DNA of 64,000 nucleotides, taken from positions 1 to 64,000 of the forward strand of contig NZ_BMVB01000015.1 of the NCBI RefSeq assembly GCF_014650495.1. The letters are read 5' to 3'. Made by a program: the position numbers and the translations under genes. Position 1 is the first letter of the stretch; the number at the start of each line of letters is the position of its first letter. The stretch comes from Streptomyces cinnamoneus (lineage in GTDB: Bacteria; Actinomycetota; Actinomycetes; Streptomycetales; Streptomycetaceae). Shown here one piece after another: positions 15,524 through 23,709 of this stretch. A model generated the notes under the pieces. That model made no database searches. It was not told the origin of the DNA and saw only the letters and a list, made by a program, of their open reading frames with translations.

Positions 15524-16900
15524 GTGACTGCTTCCCCCGACAAGCCCGACAAGCCGGAGCCCGAGAAGGAGCCCGAGGTCGGCAAGAAGGACACCGGCGC
15601 GCCGGAGGCCGGTAAGGCCGACAAGAAGGCGGCCGCCGAGCCGGAGGCCACCGAGGCCGCCGAGCCCGAAGCCAAGGCTGAGGGCGAGTCCAAGGACGAG
15701 GCCCCTGAGGCCAAGGCCGAGGCCGCCGGGTCCAAGGCCGAGGCCGCCGAGTCCAAGGCCGAGACCGAGGCCGCCGAGTCCAAGGACGAGACCGAGCCCA
15801 AGGCCGAGAGCGAGCCCGAGCCCGAGGCCGACGCCGAGGGTGCCTCCGCGGCGGACGAGCCCTCCGCCGAGGAGCCCCCCGCCCCGTCCGGCAAGAAGGT
15901 GTCCACCGAGAAGGCCGCCGGAAAGGCCACCGGCAAGGCCGCCTCGGCGGACGCCGCCGACCCGGAGCCCGCCGGCAAGCCGGCCGCCCGCAAGACGGCC
16001 ACCGCGCCCGAGGCGATCAAGGCCATCCCGGTCCGGCACTACGGACGCTGGATCTCCGCCGTCATCGTCCTGGCGCTGCTGGGGCTGCTGGTGAACGCGT
16101 TCGCCACGGCGAACGTCCACTACAGCACCATCCCGGACTACCTCTTCGACCCCACGGTCCTCTCCGGCCTCGGCAAGACCGTGCTGATCTCGCTGCTGGC
16201 GATGCTGCTGGGCCTCGTCCTGGGCATCCTGCTCGCCGTGATGCGGCTGTCGAAGAATCCGGTGACCTCGTCGGTCTCCTGGCTCTACATCTGGTTCTTC
16301 CGGGGCACCCCGGTCTACGTCCAGCTGCTGCTGTGGTTCAACCTCGCGCTGATCTTCCCGTACATCAACCTCGGCCCGATCTACCGGGACGAGATGAGCG
16401 ACTTCATGACCCCCTTCATGGCCGCGCTGCTCGGCCTGGGTCTCAACGAGGCCGCCTACATGTCGGAGATCGTCCGGGCCGGCATCCAGTCGGTCGACGA
16501 GGGCCAGACCGAGGCGTCGCACGCACTGGGCATGAGCCAGGCCAAGACGCTGCGCCGGATCGTGCTGCCGCAGGCCATGCGCGTGATCGTGCCGCCCACC
16601 GGCAACGAGTTCATCAACATGCTGAAGACCTCGTCGCTGGCGGCGAGCGCGGCCCAGTACCTCGAACTGCTGCGGTCCACCTCCGACATCGGCCAGACGA
16701 CCGGCGCCACCGTCGAGATGCTCTTCCTGGCCGCCACCTGGTACCTGATCCTCACCAGCGTCTTCAGCGTCGGCCAGTTCTACCTGGAGCGGCACTACGC
16801 CCGTGGCTCGCTGCGCACGCTGCCGCTCACCCCGTGGCAGAAGATCAAGGCGAACCTGTCCTCCTTCAGCAACCGTTCCAAGGGAGGCGTCACCGCATGA
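15524..16900 (+). CDS. Amino-acid ABC transporter permease with long charged N-terminal extension
   Basis: A 458-residue permease. Residues from about 170 onward are the normal HisM-type membrane domain with about five to six helices and the EAA loop (EASHALGMSQAKTLRRIVLP) that docks onto the ATPase. The first 165 residues are unusual: a low-complexity Glu/Lys/Ala/Pro tract (many A-E-A-A-x-S-K units) predicted to be disordered and cytoplasmic. Ordinary permeases of this family are about 250-320 residues, so the extension adds roughly half. GTG 15524 is the likely start; an internal start nearer the membrane domain cannot be excluded, but codon bias holds throughout. It overlaps the ATPase gene (ATGA). 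Confidence 0.88.
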   Translation: MTASPDKPDKPEPEKEPEVGKKDTGAPEAGKADKKAAAEPEATEAAEPEAKAEGESKDEAPEAKAEAAGSKAEAAESKAETEAAESKDETEPKAESEPEPEADAEGASAADEPSAEEPPAPSGKKVSTEKAAGKATGKAASADAADPEPAGKPAARKTATAPEAIKAIPVRHYGRWISAVIVLALLGLLVNAFATANVHYSTIPDYLFDPTVLSGLGKTVLISLLAMLLGLVLGILLAVMRLSKNPVTSSVSWLYIWFFRGTPVYVQLLLWFNLALIFPYINLGPIYRDEMSDFMTPFMAALLGLGLNEAAYMSEIVRAGIQSVDEGQTEASHALGMSQAKTLRRIVLPQAMRVIVPPTGNEFINMLKTSSLAASAAQYLELLRSTSDIGQTTGATVEMLFLAATWYLILTSVFSVGQFYLERHYARGSLRTLPLTPWQKIKANLSSFSNRSKGGVTA

Positions 16901-17658
16901 ACGCCATGGTGAAGGCCGAGGGCGTCCACAAGTCCTACGGCGCCGTGCAGGTCCTCAAGGGCATCGACCTGGAGGTCGCCCCCCGCGAGGTGTTCTGCCT
17001 CATCGGTCCCTCCGGGTCCGGCAAGTCCACGTTCCTGCGGTGCATCAACCACCTGGAGCAGATCAACGCCGGCCGGCTCTACGTGGACGGCCAGCTCGTC
17101 GGCTACCGGGAGCAGGGCAACAAGCTCTACGAGCTCAAGGACAGCGAGGTGGCGCGCAACCGCCGGGACATCGGCATGGTGTTCCAGCGCTTCAACCTCT
17201 TCCCGCACATGACGGCGCTCGGCAACGTCATGGAGGCGCCGATCCAGGTCAAGGGCGAGACCAAGGCGGTCGCCCGGGAGCGCGCGCTGAAGCTGCTGGA
17301 CCGCGTCGGCCTCGCCGACAAGGCCGGCAACTACCCCTCCCAGCTCTCCGGCGGCCAGCAGCAGCGGGTCGCCATCGCCCGGGCGCTGGCGATGGAGCCG
17401 AAGCTGATGCTCTTCGACGAGCCGACGTCGGCGCTGGACCCGGAGCTGGTGGGTGACGTCCTGGACGTCATGCGCGGCCTCGCCGAGGACGGCATGACGA
17501 TGATCGTGGTGACCCACGAGATGGGCTTCGCCCGTGAGGTGGGCGACTCGGTCGTCTTCATGGACCAGGGCGTCGTGGTCGAGTCGGGCCACCCGCGCGA
17601 GGTGCTGACCAACCCGCAGCACGAGCGGACGAAGTCCTTCCTGTCCAAGGTGCTCTGA
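16897..17658 (+). CDS. Amino-acid ABC transporter ATP-binding protein
   Basis: A 253-residue ATPase of the GlnQ type with Walker A GPSGSGKST, Q-loop region MVFQRFNLFPHMT, signature LSGGQQQR, Walker B LMLFDEP and H-loop VTHE. It powers import of the amino acid delivered by the lipoprotein encoded two genes upstream. The ATG at 16897 overlaps the permease stop (ATGA). An in-frame ATG three codons later is an alternative start. A strong intrinsic terminator with a T tract follows, which closes the three-gene operon. Confidence 0.93.
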   Translation: MNAMVKAEGVHKSYGAVQVLKGIDLEVAPREVFCLIGPSGSGKSTFLRCINHLEQINAGRLYVDGQLVGYREQGNKLYELKDSEVARNRRDIGMVFQRFNLFPHMTALGNVMEAPIQVKGETKAVARERALKLLDRVGLADKAGNYPSQLSGGQQQRVAIARALAMEPKLMLFDEPTSALDPELVGDVLDVMRGLAEDGMTMIVVTHEMGFAREVGDSVVFMDQGVVVESGHPREVLTNPQHERTKSFLSKVL

Positions 17659-17675
17659 CGGGTCCCGCGGACACG

Positions 17676-17720
17676 ACGTGCGGGGGTACGGGCGCGCAGC
17701 CCGTACCCCCGCACGTTTTT
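17676..17720 (+). terminator. Intrinsic terminator of the amino-acid ABC operon
   Basis: An 18-bp perfect stem (17676-17693 with 17699-17716), a 5-base loop and a TTTTT run at 17716-17720. It also lies 15 bp beyond the stop of the convergent secreted-protein gene. Confidence 0.9.
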
Positions 17721-17734
17721 GCCGTCCGGCCGGC

Positions 17735-18076
17735 TCAGTTCGTGTGGATGTGGAGAATGTCCTTGAACTGGCCCGGCAGGTGCTGGCCCTTGTCGAAGGT
17801 CACCTTGGAACCGTCCCGGAAGACGACGAAACCGGAGTTGGTGCCGGTGGTGAACGACGACACGATGCTCTGCACGACGTCCAGGTCTCCCGTGCCCTTG
17901 TAACAGGTGGGAAGCAGGGAGGCGAAGCCGTAGAAGCGCAGCTCGGCCGGGTCGTCGGAGCAGCTGACCTTCTGCAGCGGCTGCGTGGCGGCGTTGGCCG
18001 GGGCGGCGGCGAGAGCCATGCCCGAAGCGGCGCAGGCGGCCACGACGGCGAACTTCGCCTTGTTGGCAAGACGCAC
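17735..18076 (-). CDS. Small secreted protein of unknown function
   Basis: A 113-residue exported protein. The GTG at 18076 sits behind a good AAGGAG site (GAAGAAGGAGATCACC), so I prefer it to the upstream in-frame ATG at 18160. The signal peptide (VRLANKAKF, hydrophobic core, A-N-A-A cleavage) is followed by a short mature domain of about 80 residues with two cysteines (SCSDDPAEL and LPTCYKG) that could form a disulphide, ending in H-I-H-T-N. I do not recognise the family. It is convergent with the ABC operon and divergent from the CGNR zinc-finger gene. Confidence 0.75.
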   Translation of the reverse strand: MRLANKAKFAVVAACAASGMALAAAPANAATQPLQKVSCSDDPAELRFYGFASLLPTCYKGTGDLDVVQSIVSSFTTGTNSGFVVFRDGSKVTFDKGQHLPGQFKDILHIHTN

Positions 18077-18261
18077 GGTGATCTCCTTCTTCTCGGAGCG
18101 AAGGCCACGGAGGCCCTCGGAACCCGTCCATCGTTCGCAGTCACCCGGTGCCCCCACCACCCATTTGCAGCAAACTGCCAGCCGTCTGTAATACCCTCGA
18201 ATAAAGAAGGGCCATTACTGTCCCTTAGCTGCGCATTCTGCCCTCCGGACAAGGACCGAAA

Positions 18262-18915
18262 GTGGAACTGGCCTCTTACTCGGACTACGCCGTGCGGCTG
18301 GTCAATACCGAGCAGCCGGCCCGGGGAATCGACACGCTCACCTCGCTGGATGCCGTGCGCGAGCTCTTCGGCCCCGCGTCCCAGTCCTCGCGGCGGCTGA
18401 CCGACGGCGACCTCACCCGGCTGCGCTCGGTGCGCGGCCGGCTGCGCTCGGTCTTCGAGGCGGCGGCCGAGGGCGACGAGACGCGGACGGTGGACCTGCT
18501 CAACGCGCTGCTGATGGAGTTCCCGGTCAGCCCGCAGATCTCCGGGCACGAGTACCGGGACGAGGACGGCCGCCCCAAGTGGCACATGCACATCGCCGAC
18601 CACGCGGCCAACGCGGGCGCCACCTACACCGCCACCGCGAGCATGGGCCTGGCCGTCCACCTCACGGAGTACGGCGTCGACCGCCTGGGCATCTGCCAGG
18701 CCACGCCCTGCCGCAACGCCTACCTGGACACCTCGACCAACCGTTCCCGCCGCTACTGCTCCGACCGTTGCGCCACCCGCGCCAACGTCGCCGCCTACCG
18801 CGCGCGCAAGCGCCTGGAGAGCGGGCGCCCCGAGGAGCCCGCGGACCGCGCCGACGAACGCAGCGGCCGTACGGCCGAGGCCGCCCACGACAGCAGCGCC
18901 ACCGGGGAGCGCTGA
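18262..18915 (+). CDS. CGNR zinc-finger (ABATE-type) DNA-binding protein
   Basis: A 217-residue protein. The N-terminal ABATE-like domain (about 1-130) begins YSDYAVRLVNTEQPARG and is followed by the CGNR zinc finger near 150-190: C-x4-C-R-N-A-Y-x-D-T-S-x-N-R-S-R-R-Y-C-S-D-R-C, which supplies four cysteines and the basic helix. The family is thought to comprise stress-linked transcription regulators. The GTG at 18262 is the likely start. Its 3' end overlaps the convergent sodX gene by 121 bp, which is unusual. The C-terminal 40 residues, encoded inside that overlap, are low-complexity Arg/Glu/Ala and may be weakly constrained. Confidence 0.85.
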   Translation: MELASYSDYAVRLVNTEQPARGIDTLTSLDAVRELFGPASQSSRRLTDGDLTRLRSVRGRLRSVFEAAAEGDETRTVDLLNALLMEFPVSPQISGHEYRDEDGRPKWHMHIADHAANAGATYTATASMGLAVHLTEYGVDRLGICQATPCRNAYLDTSTNRSRRYCSDRCATRANVAAYRARKRLESGRPEEPADRADERSGRTAEAAHDSSATGER

Positions 18916-19271
18916 CCCGCCTCCGGGGGCCGGCGCAGCCGCACCCAGGCCCGGGCCACCACGAACTCGTCCGGCACCGTCCCGAACTCCCGGCTGTCGT
19001 TCTCCACCAGCGGGTTGTCGCCGGTCACCCACCAGCCGCCCTCGCGCCGCTCCACGGCCCGCTTGACGATCAGCAGGTCCTGCCGGAACGGATGCCGCAT
19101 GACCACCACGTCACCCGGACGCACCACCGCCCCGTACCGCACGACCAGCTGGTCGCCCGGGTTCAGCGTCGGGACCATGGACGGGTTGTAGACCTCGGCG
19201 AGCCCGATCCGCAGCAGTCCGCGGCGCTCGCGGTCCACCTCTTGCCCGCGCTCGTCCAGCTGCTCCTGCAC
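18795..19271 (-). CDS. sodX: Nickel-superoxide-dismutase maturation protease
   Basis: A 158-residue S26/LexA-like peptidase. The catalytic serine lies in the YNPSMVPTL motif and the lysine in LIVKRAVERR. The sequence G-W-W-V-T-G-D-N-P and the R-R-L-R-A-R C terminus are typical of SodX. SodX removes the short leader of pro-SodN so that His1 of the mature enzyme can bind nickel. The gene is divergent from sodN, the usual arrangement. I chose GTG 19271 because GGAGG lies seven bases upstream; GTG 19274 is equally in frame. The 3' end overlaps the convergent CGNR gene by 121 bp. Confidence 0.9.
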   Translation of the reverse strand: MQEQLDERGQEVDRERRGLLRIGLAEVYNPSMVPTLNPGDQLVVRYGAVVRPGDVVVMRHPFRQDLLIVKRAVERREGGWWVTGDNPLVENDSREFGTVPDEFVVARAWVRLRRPPEAGQRSPVALLSWAASAVRPLRSSARSAGSSGRPLSRRLRAR

Positions 19272-19348
19272 CACGGCACCTCCGCGTCCGTATCCTCCAT
19301 CAGTCCCAGACTGACACTGGACTTTTGCCCTGGGCCCCCCGGGGCACT

Positions 19349-19378
19349 CGGGAAAAGCCTTCCCGCACCGAGTAATCT
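19349..19378 (+). promoter_or_regulatory. Candidate sodN promoter with inverted repeat
   Basis: TAATCT (19373-19378) is a plausible -10 about 38 bp before the sodN ATG. The -35 position is covered by an inverted repeat CGGGAA-N5-TTCCCG (19349-19365), a possible operator. The assignment rests on position only. Confidence 0.35.
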
Positions 19379-19416
19379 CGCACCTGAGAAGACGATCACG
19401 AGGAAGGACAGCATCC

Positions 19417-19812
19417 ATGCTTTCCCGACTGTTCGCCCCCAAGGTGAAGGTCAGCGCCCACTGCGACCTGCCCTGCGGCGTGTACGACCCGGCCCAGGCC
19501 CGCATCGAGGCGGAGTCGGTCAAGGCGGTCCAGGAGAAGTACCTGGCCAACGAGGACCCCCATTTCCGCGCCCGCGCCACCGTCATCAAGGAGCAGCGCG
19601 CCGAGCTCGCCAAGCACCACGTGTCGGTGCTGTGGAGCGACTACTTCAAGCCCCCGCACTTCGAGAAGTACCCTCAGCTGCACCAGCTGGTCAACGACAC
19701 CCTCAAGGCCCTGAGCACCGCGAAGGCCTCGACGGACCCGAAGACGGGCGAGAAGGCGCTGGAGCTCATCGCCGAGATCGACCGCATCTTCTGGGAGACC
19801 AAGAAGGCGTGA
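19417..19812 (+). CDS. sodN: Nickel superoxide dismutase precursor
   Basis: A 131-residue precursor of NiSOD, which dismutates superoxide to oxygen and peroxide in the cytoplasm as a hexamer of four-helix bundles. A 14-residue leader (MLSRLFAPKVKVSA) precedes the nickel hook HCDLPCGVYDP, in which His1, Cys2 and Cys6 of the mature protein bind nickel. All hook residues are intact. The leader is removed by SodX, encoded divergently. In Streptomyces sodN is induced by nickel while the iron enzyme is repressed. A GAGGAAGG site precedes the ATG. A 52-bp perfect palindrome follows the stop. Confidence 0.97.
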   Translation: MLSRLFAPKVKVSAHCDLPCGVYDPAQARIEAESVKAVQEKYLANEDPHFRARATVIKEQRAELAKHHVSVLWSDYFKPPHFEKYPQLHQLVNDTLKALSTAKASTDPKTGEKALELIAEIDRIFWETKKA

Positions 19813-19818
19813 CGCCCG

Positions 19819-19870
19819 CGTGCCCGGGCCTCCGGCGGACCCGTACGGGTCCGCCGGAGGCCCGGGCACG
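19819..19870. terminator. Bidirectional terminator: 52-bp perfect palindrome after sodN
   Basis: Every base of the 26-bp left arm (19819-19844) pairs with the right arm (19845-19870). It sits between the convergent sodN and AlaX-like genes, whose stops lie within 7 bp on either side. Confidence 0.9.
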
Positions 19871-19876
19871 GTCCGT

Positions 19877-20836
19877 TCAGGAGTTCGGGGCCGCCCCGTC
19901 GGGTTGCCGGACGGTGGTCTCCATCACCAGCTGTGCGCCGTCCTCCGAGAGGACGAACGTCACCGACGCGGCGCCCAGCCGGCCGGTGCTCGCGGCGTGG
20001 GTGCCACCGCACGCGAAGCGCAGCGCCCCCTCGCCCTCGCCGACGCACATCCAGCGGCGGTCGGTCACTCCCGGACCCTCCGCGACGATCCGCACCGGGA
20101 CGTCCCGGGCGATCCACTCCTCGATGCGTGCGGTGACCTGCTCCGCGATCCGGGGAAGCTCCTCCGCCAGCCCCTCGGTGGTGAACCCCTTGCGGCGCAG
20201 CGACTTGCCCAGGCGGTAGGTGTCCCGGCTGCCGTAAGGGTGGATGCGCGAGGTGACGAGCGCCGCTCCGTCGAAGTCCGGGACGCCGGCGACGTCCGCG
20301 GCGGTCTCCTTGCGCCAGCGGCCGGCCACGGCCTCGTTGAGGGCCAGCGATGCCAGGTGGCAGGCGGTGTGCCCGGCGGACAGGGCGTGGCGGTGCGGGG
20401 CGTCCACGGTGAGCTCGCAGGGCTCGCCGACCGCGGCCGGCTCGAAGTCCTCGACCATGTGCAGCACCAGCCAGCGCCAGCCCTCGGCGTCCCGGCGCAC
20501 GGGGATGTCACTGCCCGCCCGCAGGGTGCCCGTGCCGGGCCCGCCGGCCTCGACGGCGCCGATCAGGCAGTCGACGACGGGGTGACGCCGGCCCGCAACG
20601 GTGATCGAGCCCCGGTCGGCAGGGTGGTCCGGCCAGGTGTGGTCCACCGGGTGGAAGGGCGTCTGCCCGGTGATGACGGCCGTGCGGCCGTCCACCGGGA
20701 CGACCGCCAGCACCGTCGAGGTGCCGTGCACGGCGCCGCCGGGGAAGGTGACGTGCGTGGGGTCGCCCGCGCCCGGTGCCGTGGGTGCGTGCCCTGCTTC
20801 CCCCATGTCCCGTGCCGACCCTGCGTGCTGCTGCAT
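19877..20836 (-). CDS. AlaX-like alanyl-tRNA editing domain / metal-dependent hydrolase
   Basis: A 319-residue protein resembling stand-alone alanyl-tRNA synthetase editing domains. The metal-binding motif H-T-A-C-H is in the stretch RHALSAGHTACHLASLALNE, and the second metal motif C-G-G-T-H is near the C terminus (RFACGGTHAAST). AlaX proteins hydrolyse mischarged Ser- or Gly-tRNA(Ala). The N-terminal part (THVTFPGGAVHGTSTVL) corresponds to the beta-barrel subdomain found in the longer AlaX type. Start is ATG 20836; the ATG at 20806 is an alternative. It is convergent with sodN. Strict tRNA specificity is inferred from the family; annotation pipelines often call it a metal-dependent hydrolase. 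Confidence 0.75.
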   Translation of the reverse strand: MQQHAGSARDMGEAGHAPTAPGAGDPTHVTFPGGAVHGTSTVLAVVPVDGRTAVITGQTPFHPVDHTWPDHPADRGSITVAGRRHPVVDCLIGAVEAGGPGTGTLRAGSDIPVRRDAEGWRWLVLHMVEDFEPAAVGEPCELTVDAPHRHALSAGHTACHLASLALNEAVAGRWRKETAADVAGVPDFDGAALVTSRIHPYGSRDTYRLGKSLRRKGFTTEGLAEELPRIAEQVTARIEEWIARDVPVRIVAEGPGVTDRRWMCVGEGEGALRFACGGTHAASTGRLGAASVTFVLSEDGAQLVMETTVRQPDGAAPNS

Positions 20837-21029
20837 GTGCTGCTCACGTCCTCTTCCTTGCCGATGATCACCTCGGGCAGCGTACCGGGGGCGAAGTGGC
20901 GGTCGGCGGTGGGGTGTTCACGTACGCTGCGCGCGCCCGGCGTCCGGTGGCCCCGGCATCTGACAAAAGTCACGGCGATCCGCTGACGGTCCTCTCTGCC
21001 GTCGGCCGGGCCCCGTGCGCGAGCCTTCA

Positions 21030-21054
21030 GGGGCCGGGTACGGCACCCGGCCCC
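21030..21054 (+). promoter_or_regulatory. Leader hairpin upstream of the VC0807-like gene
   Basis: A 10-bp GC-rich stem (GGGGCCGGGT with ACCCGGCCCC, 5-base loop) ends 20 bp before the ATG at 21075. If transcribed it could attenuate or modulate translation; it may equally be incidental GC structure. Confidence 0.3.
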
Positions 21055-21074
21055 GTGGAACGAAGGACCCGACC

Positions 21075-21794
21075 ATGCAGACGGCCGTACGCACCGAGGC
21101 GCCCACCGCTCCGGCCCCCGCGGCACCCACCGCCGGCCCCGGCCGGCGCCGTGCGCTGGCGGAGAGCCTCGCGCCGCTGGTCGTGGACGCCCTGATCCCG
21201 CTGGCCGCCTACTACGCGCTCACCGGCGGCTTCGGCATGAGCACCCTGGCCGCCCTGGCCTGGAGCAGCACCCTCCCCGCCGCGCGGACGGTGTGGGGTC
21301 TGATCGCCCACCGCCGCCTCAACGGTCTCGCGGTGCTCGTCCTCGCCGTCAACGTCGTGGGGCTGGCGCTCGGCACGGTCACCGGTGACGTCCGGCTGAT
21401 GCTCGCCAAGGAGAGCGCGGGCAGCGGCGTCGTCGGCCTCGTGGTGCTGGCCTCCGTGCCGGCAGGGCGCCCGCTGATGACGGCCGCCCTGCGCCCGTGG
21501 GTCACCAAGGGCGCGCCCGCCGGGCAGGCCGCCTGGGACCGGCTCGCCGCCGCCTCGCCCCGCTTCCGCCGCGCCGAGCGGACGTTCTCGCTGGTCTGGG
21601 GCAGTGCGTTGCTGGCCGAGGCCGTCGCCCGCGTCGTGGGCGTCTACACCCTGCCGACGGACACGATGGTGTGGCTCGGCCATGTGGTCCTGGGCGTCGC
21701 CGTGGTCCTGGCCATGCTGGTCGCGGGCGCGCTGGCCGTCGACCCGATGGAGAGGATGGTCGGGGCGGAGGCCGGGACGCCCCGGGCGTCCTGA
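21075..21794 (+). CDS. VC0807-family membrane protein
   Basis: A 239-residue integral membrane protein with about six hydrophobic segments (starting LAPLVVDALIPLAAYYAL, then TLAALAWSSTLPAARTV, LAVLVLAVNVVGLALG and others). The organisation and the L-A-W-S-S-T-L-P-A-A-R-T-V loop match the VC0807-type family common in actinobacteria, related in shape to intracellular septation protein A. A Pro/Ala-rich cytoplasmic tail of about 30 residues precedes the first helix. The biochemical role is unknown. Start ATG 21075 lies behind a weak AAGGA; upstream in-frame codons lack family similarity. Confidence 0.8.
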   Translation: MQTAVRTEAPTAPAPAAPTAGPGRRRALAESLAPLVVDALIPLAAYYALTGGFGMSTLAALAWSSTLPAARTVWGLIAHRRLNGLAVLVLAVNVVGLALGTVTGDVRLMLAKESAGSGVVGLVVLASVPAGRPLMTAALRPWVTKGAPAGQAAWDRLAAASPRFRRAERTFSLVWGSALLAEAVARVVGVYTLPTDTMVWLGHVVLGVAVVLAMLVAGALAVDPMERMVGAEAGTPRAS

Positions 21795-21822
21795 GCGGGC
21801 CCGGCCGCCCCTGCGGGACGGG

Positions 21823-22278
21823 TCACCCGGGCCGTGACGTGCCCGAGGACGGCTTGGGCGTCCCCCCGGCCTTGCGGCCCAGGGGGACGTACCACGTCTT
21901 TCCGTCCCGTTCGAGCGCCAGGCGCTCGCGGTGGTCGCGGCCCCGGCCGTCCGTGGCGGTGATGGCGACGTCCGCGAAGTCGGGGCCGAACTCGTGGGTG
22001 ACGTCCATGCCGGTGACCTTCAGCCCCTGCCCGCCCCGCTCGGCGACGATGCCGCGGGCGTCCTCGGCGGCCCCCTCCCGACCGGGCCGGCCCAGGGCCG
22101 CGAGGGCGTCCGCGTCACGGGCGTTGAGGGCGTCGACGTAGGCGGTGGCCGTCTCCCGCTCCGCCCTCGTCCGCCCCTGGGAGTCGCTGTCACAGCCGGC
22201 CAGGGCCAGCACGAGGGCGGCGCCGAGCGCGGTGCCGAGCGCGGCGACGCCACGACGTGTTCCCGGACGTGTTCCCAT
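21823..22278 (-). CDS. Small lipoprotein of unknown function
   Basis: A 151-residue exported lipoprotein: basic N terminus (MGTRPGTRRG), hydrophobic core and lipobox LALAGC. The mature part contains a helical segment (TAYVDALNARDADALAALG) reminiscent of SnoaL/NTF2-like or DUF4878 folds, then strands with ITATDGRGRDHRERLALER and a WYVPLG motif. The NTF2-like reading is tentative. The gene is 31 bp downstream of the amidase gene on the same strand, so they are probably co-transcribed. Confidence 0.7.
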   Translation of the reverse strand: MGTRPGTRRGVAALGTALGAALVLALAGCDSDSQGRTRAERETATAYVDALNARDADALAALGRPGREGAAEDARGIVAERGGQGLKVTGMDVTHEFGPDFADVAITATDGRGRDHRERLALERDGKTWYVPLGRKAGGTPKPSSGTSRPG

Positions 22279-22309
22279 GCGTCCCCCAGGGGCGGGTGAG
22301 GTTTCCGGA

Positions 22310-23461
22310 TCAGGTGCGGTGGGCGTAGTACCAGGCGTCGGGACGCTTGGCGAGCAGGTTGCTCAGCTTCCGGTTGTGCGTGTTACCGGTGTGGTACGTG
22401 AGGTACCGCTCGGTGCGGGTGATCGCCGTGACGATCATGCTGTGGTCGATGTTGTTGTTGGGGCGCGGGCCCCAGTCGGCCTGCAGCACGTCCGCGGTAC
22501 CGAGGGCCCAGATGTTGCGCAGCGGCTTGGTGCGCTTGGAGTGCACCTGGGCGAAGAAGTACCAGTTCTCGGCGCCGGCCCAGGTGTAGCTGGTCCACGG
22601 CTGGGGGCCGTAGAACCACTTGCTGTTCTTCCTGCGGTCGAGGAGCGACCCGCCCACGGGCTTCCAGCCCCCGGCGTACATGGCCTGGGAGATGAAGTTG
22701 GTGCAGTCGTTGCCGTAGGTGCGGTAGTCGTTGTTGGGGTGCTTCCAGTACTTGTTCGCGTAGGCGACCATCTTGGAGTAGTTGTACGACGCCGCCGCCT
22801 TCTGCGGCGCCTGCTCCGCCGGACGGGCCGGCGAGGCCCGGACGGCGGGCGCGCCCTTGTCCTCCGAGTCGGGCTCCGTGCTGCCCTCGGCCGGCGTCTC
22901 CAGGTAGGTGGTGACGTCACCGGTGCCCAGGTCGGGCCGGTCCGCGGCGAGGAGCCAGCGGCCCGCGGCGTCGCGCGTGAAGGTGAGGGTGTGCTCGACC
23001 GCGTACTCCTCGGCGTCCGGTTCGCCGGCCTTGACGTCCGGGTAGAGGAGCCGGGTGTCCTCGGTGAGCCGGACGGTGGCGGTGCCGCCCGCCACGGTGG
23101 CCTCGCCCGGGGTGAGCTTCACCTCGGCGCGCGTGTAGCCGCCGCTGGCCTTCTCGTAGGCGCGGCCCTGGGCGGCCAGCTGCCGGAACTCCGTGGCGAG
23201 GCGGCTGCCGAGTTCGGCGGTCGCGGCCTGGGGCGGCTCGGGCGCGAGCGCGGTGCGGCCGGTGGCCGTCACGGTGTCGGCGCGCCGCTGGAGGTAGTTC
23301 TCGGCGATCTTGTGCAGGGCTGCGGCGTCGGCGGCCGGCAGCGGGGCGGGCCCGGCCGCGGCCGGGCCGTCCGCCGCCAGGGCCGAGGGCGCTGCTCCGA
23401 GCCCCAGGGCGGCGACGACCACCGCGCAGGCGGCACGGTGCATCGTTTTTCTCATTCGCAT
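22310..23461 (-). CDS. Secreted amidase-domain (Amidase_6, NlpC/P60-like) protein
   Basis: A 383-residue exported protein: signal peptide (MRMRKTMHRAAC, A-L-A-A-D cleavage), a roughly 200-residue helical and beta-rich N-terminal region, then the putative amidase domain at about 250-383. The catalytic cysteine is in YGNDCTNFISQAMYAGG and the histidine in IDHSMIVTAI, the C/H pattern of the Amidase_6 family, probably acting on peptide or cell-wall amide bonds. Several Trp and Tyr residues (KWFYGP, WTSYTW) match the family. I chose ATG 23461 (GGGGGAATC upstream); the in-frame extension further upstream lacks a signal-like sequence. Confidence 0.82.
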   Translation of the reverse strand: MRMRKTMHRAACAVVVAALGLGAAPSALAADGPAAAGPAPLPAADAAALHKIAENYLQRRADTVTATGRTALAPEPPQAATAELGSRLATEFRQLAAQGRAYEKASGGYTRAEVKLTPGEATVAGGTATVRLTEDTRLLYPDVKAGEPDAEEYAVEHTLTFTRDAAGRWLLAADRPDLGTGDVTTYLETPAEGSTEPDSEDKGAPAVRASPARPAEQAPQKAAASYNYSKMVAYANKYWKHPNNDYRTYGNDCTNFISQAMYAGGWKPVGGSLLDRRKNSKWFYGPQPWTSYTWAGAENWYFFAQVHSKRTKPLRNIWALGTADVLQADWGPRPNNNIDHSMIVTAITRTERYLTYHTGNTHNRKLSNLLAKRPDAWYYAHRT

Positions 23462-23709
23462 GATTCCCCCATGAATTGGCGAACGATCAGCTCCACCGTC
23501 CCCCGGTACATCGCATTCAGCAGGGGCTGCAGTTGCGTCATGGCCGGAAACGCATGCATGTTGACCAACAGGCGTACGCCACACATCAGTTCGCCCGACC
23601 GTGGCTCCCCTCGCGTGGATACGGACGGCTCACCCGGGCCCGTACCGTCCCGGCCCGGCCATCCGCGCGTAAGGCGCGCGTCGCCGTCCGGCCACCACCG
23701 GTCGTGAGC

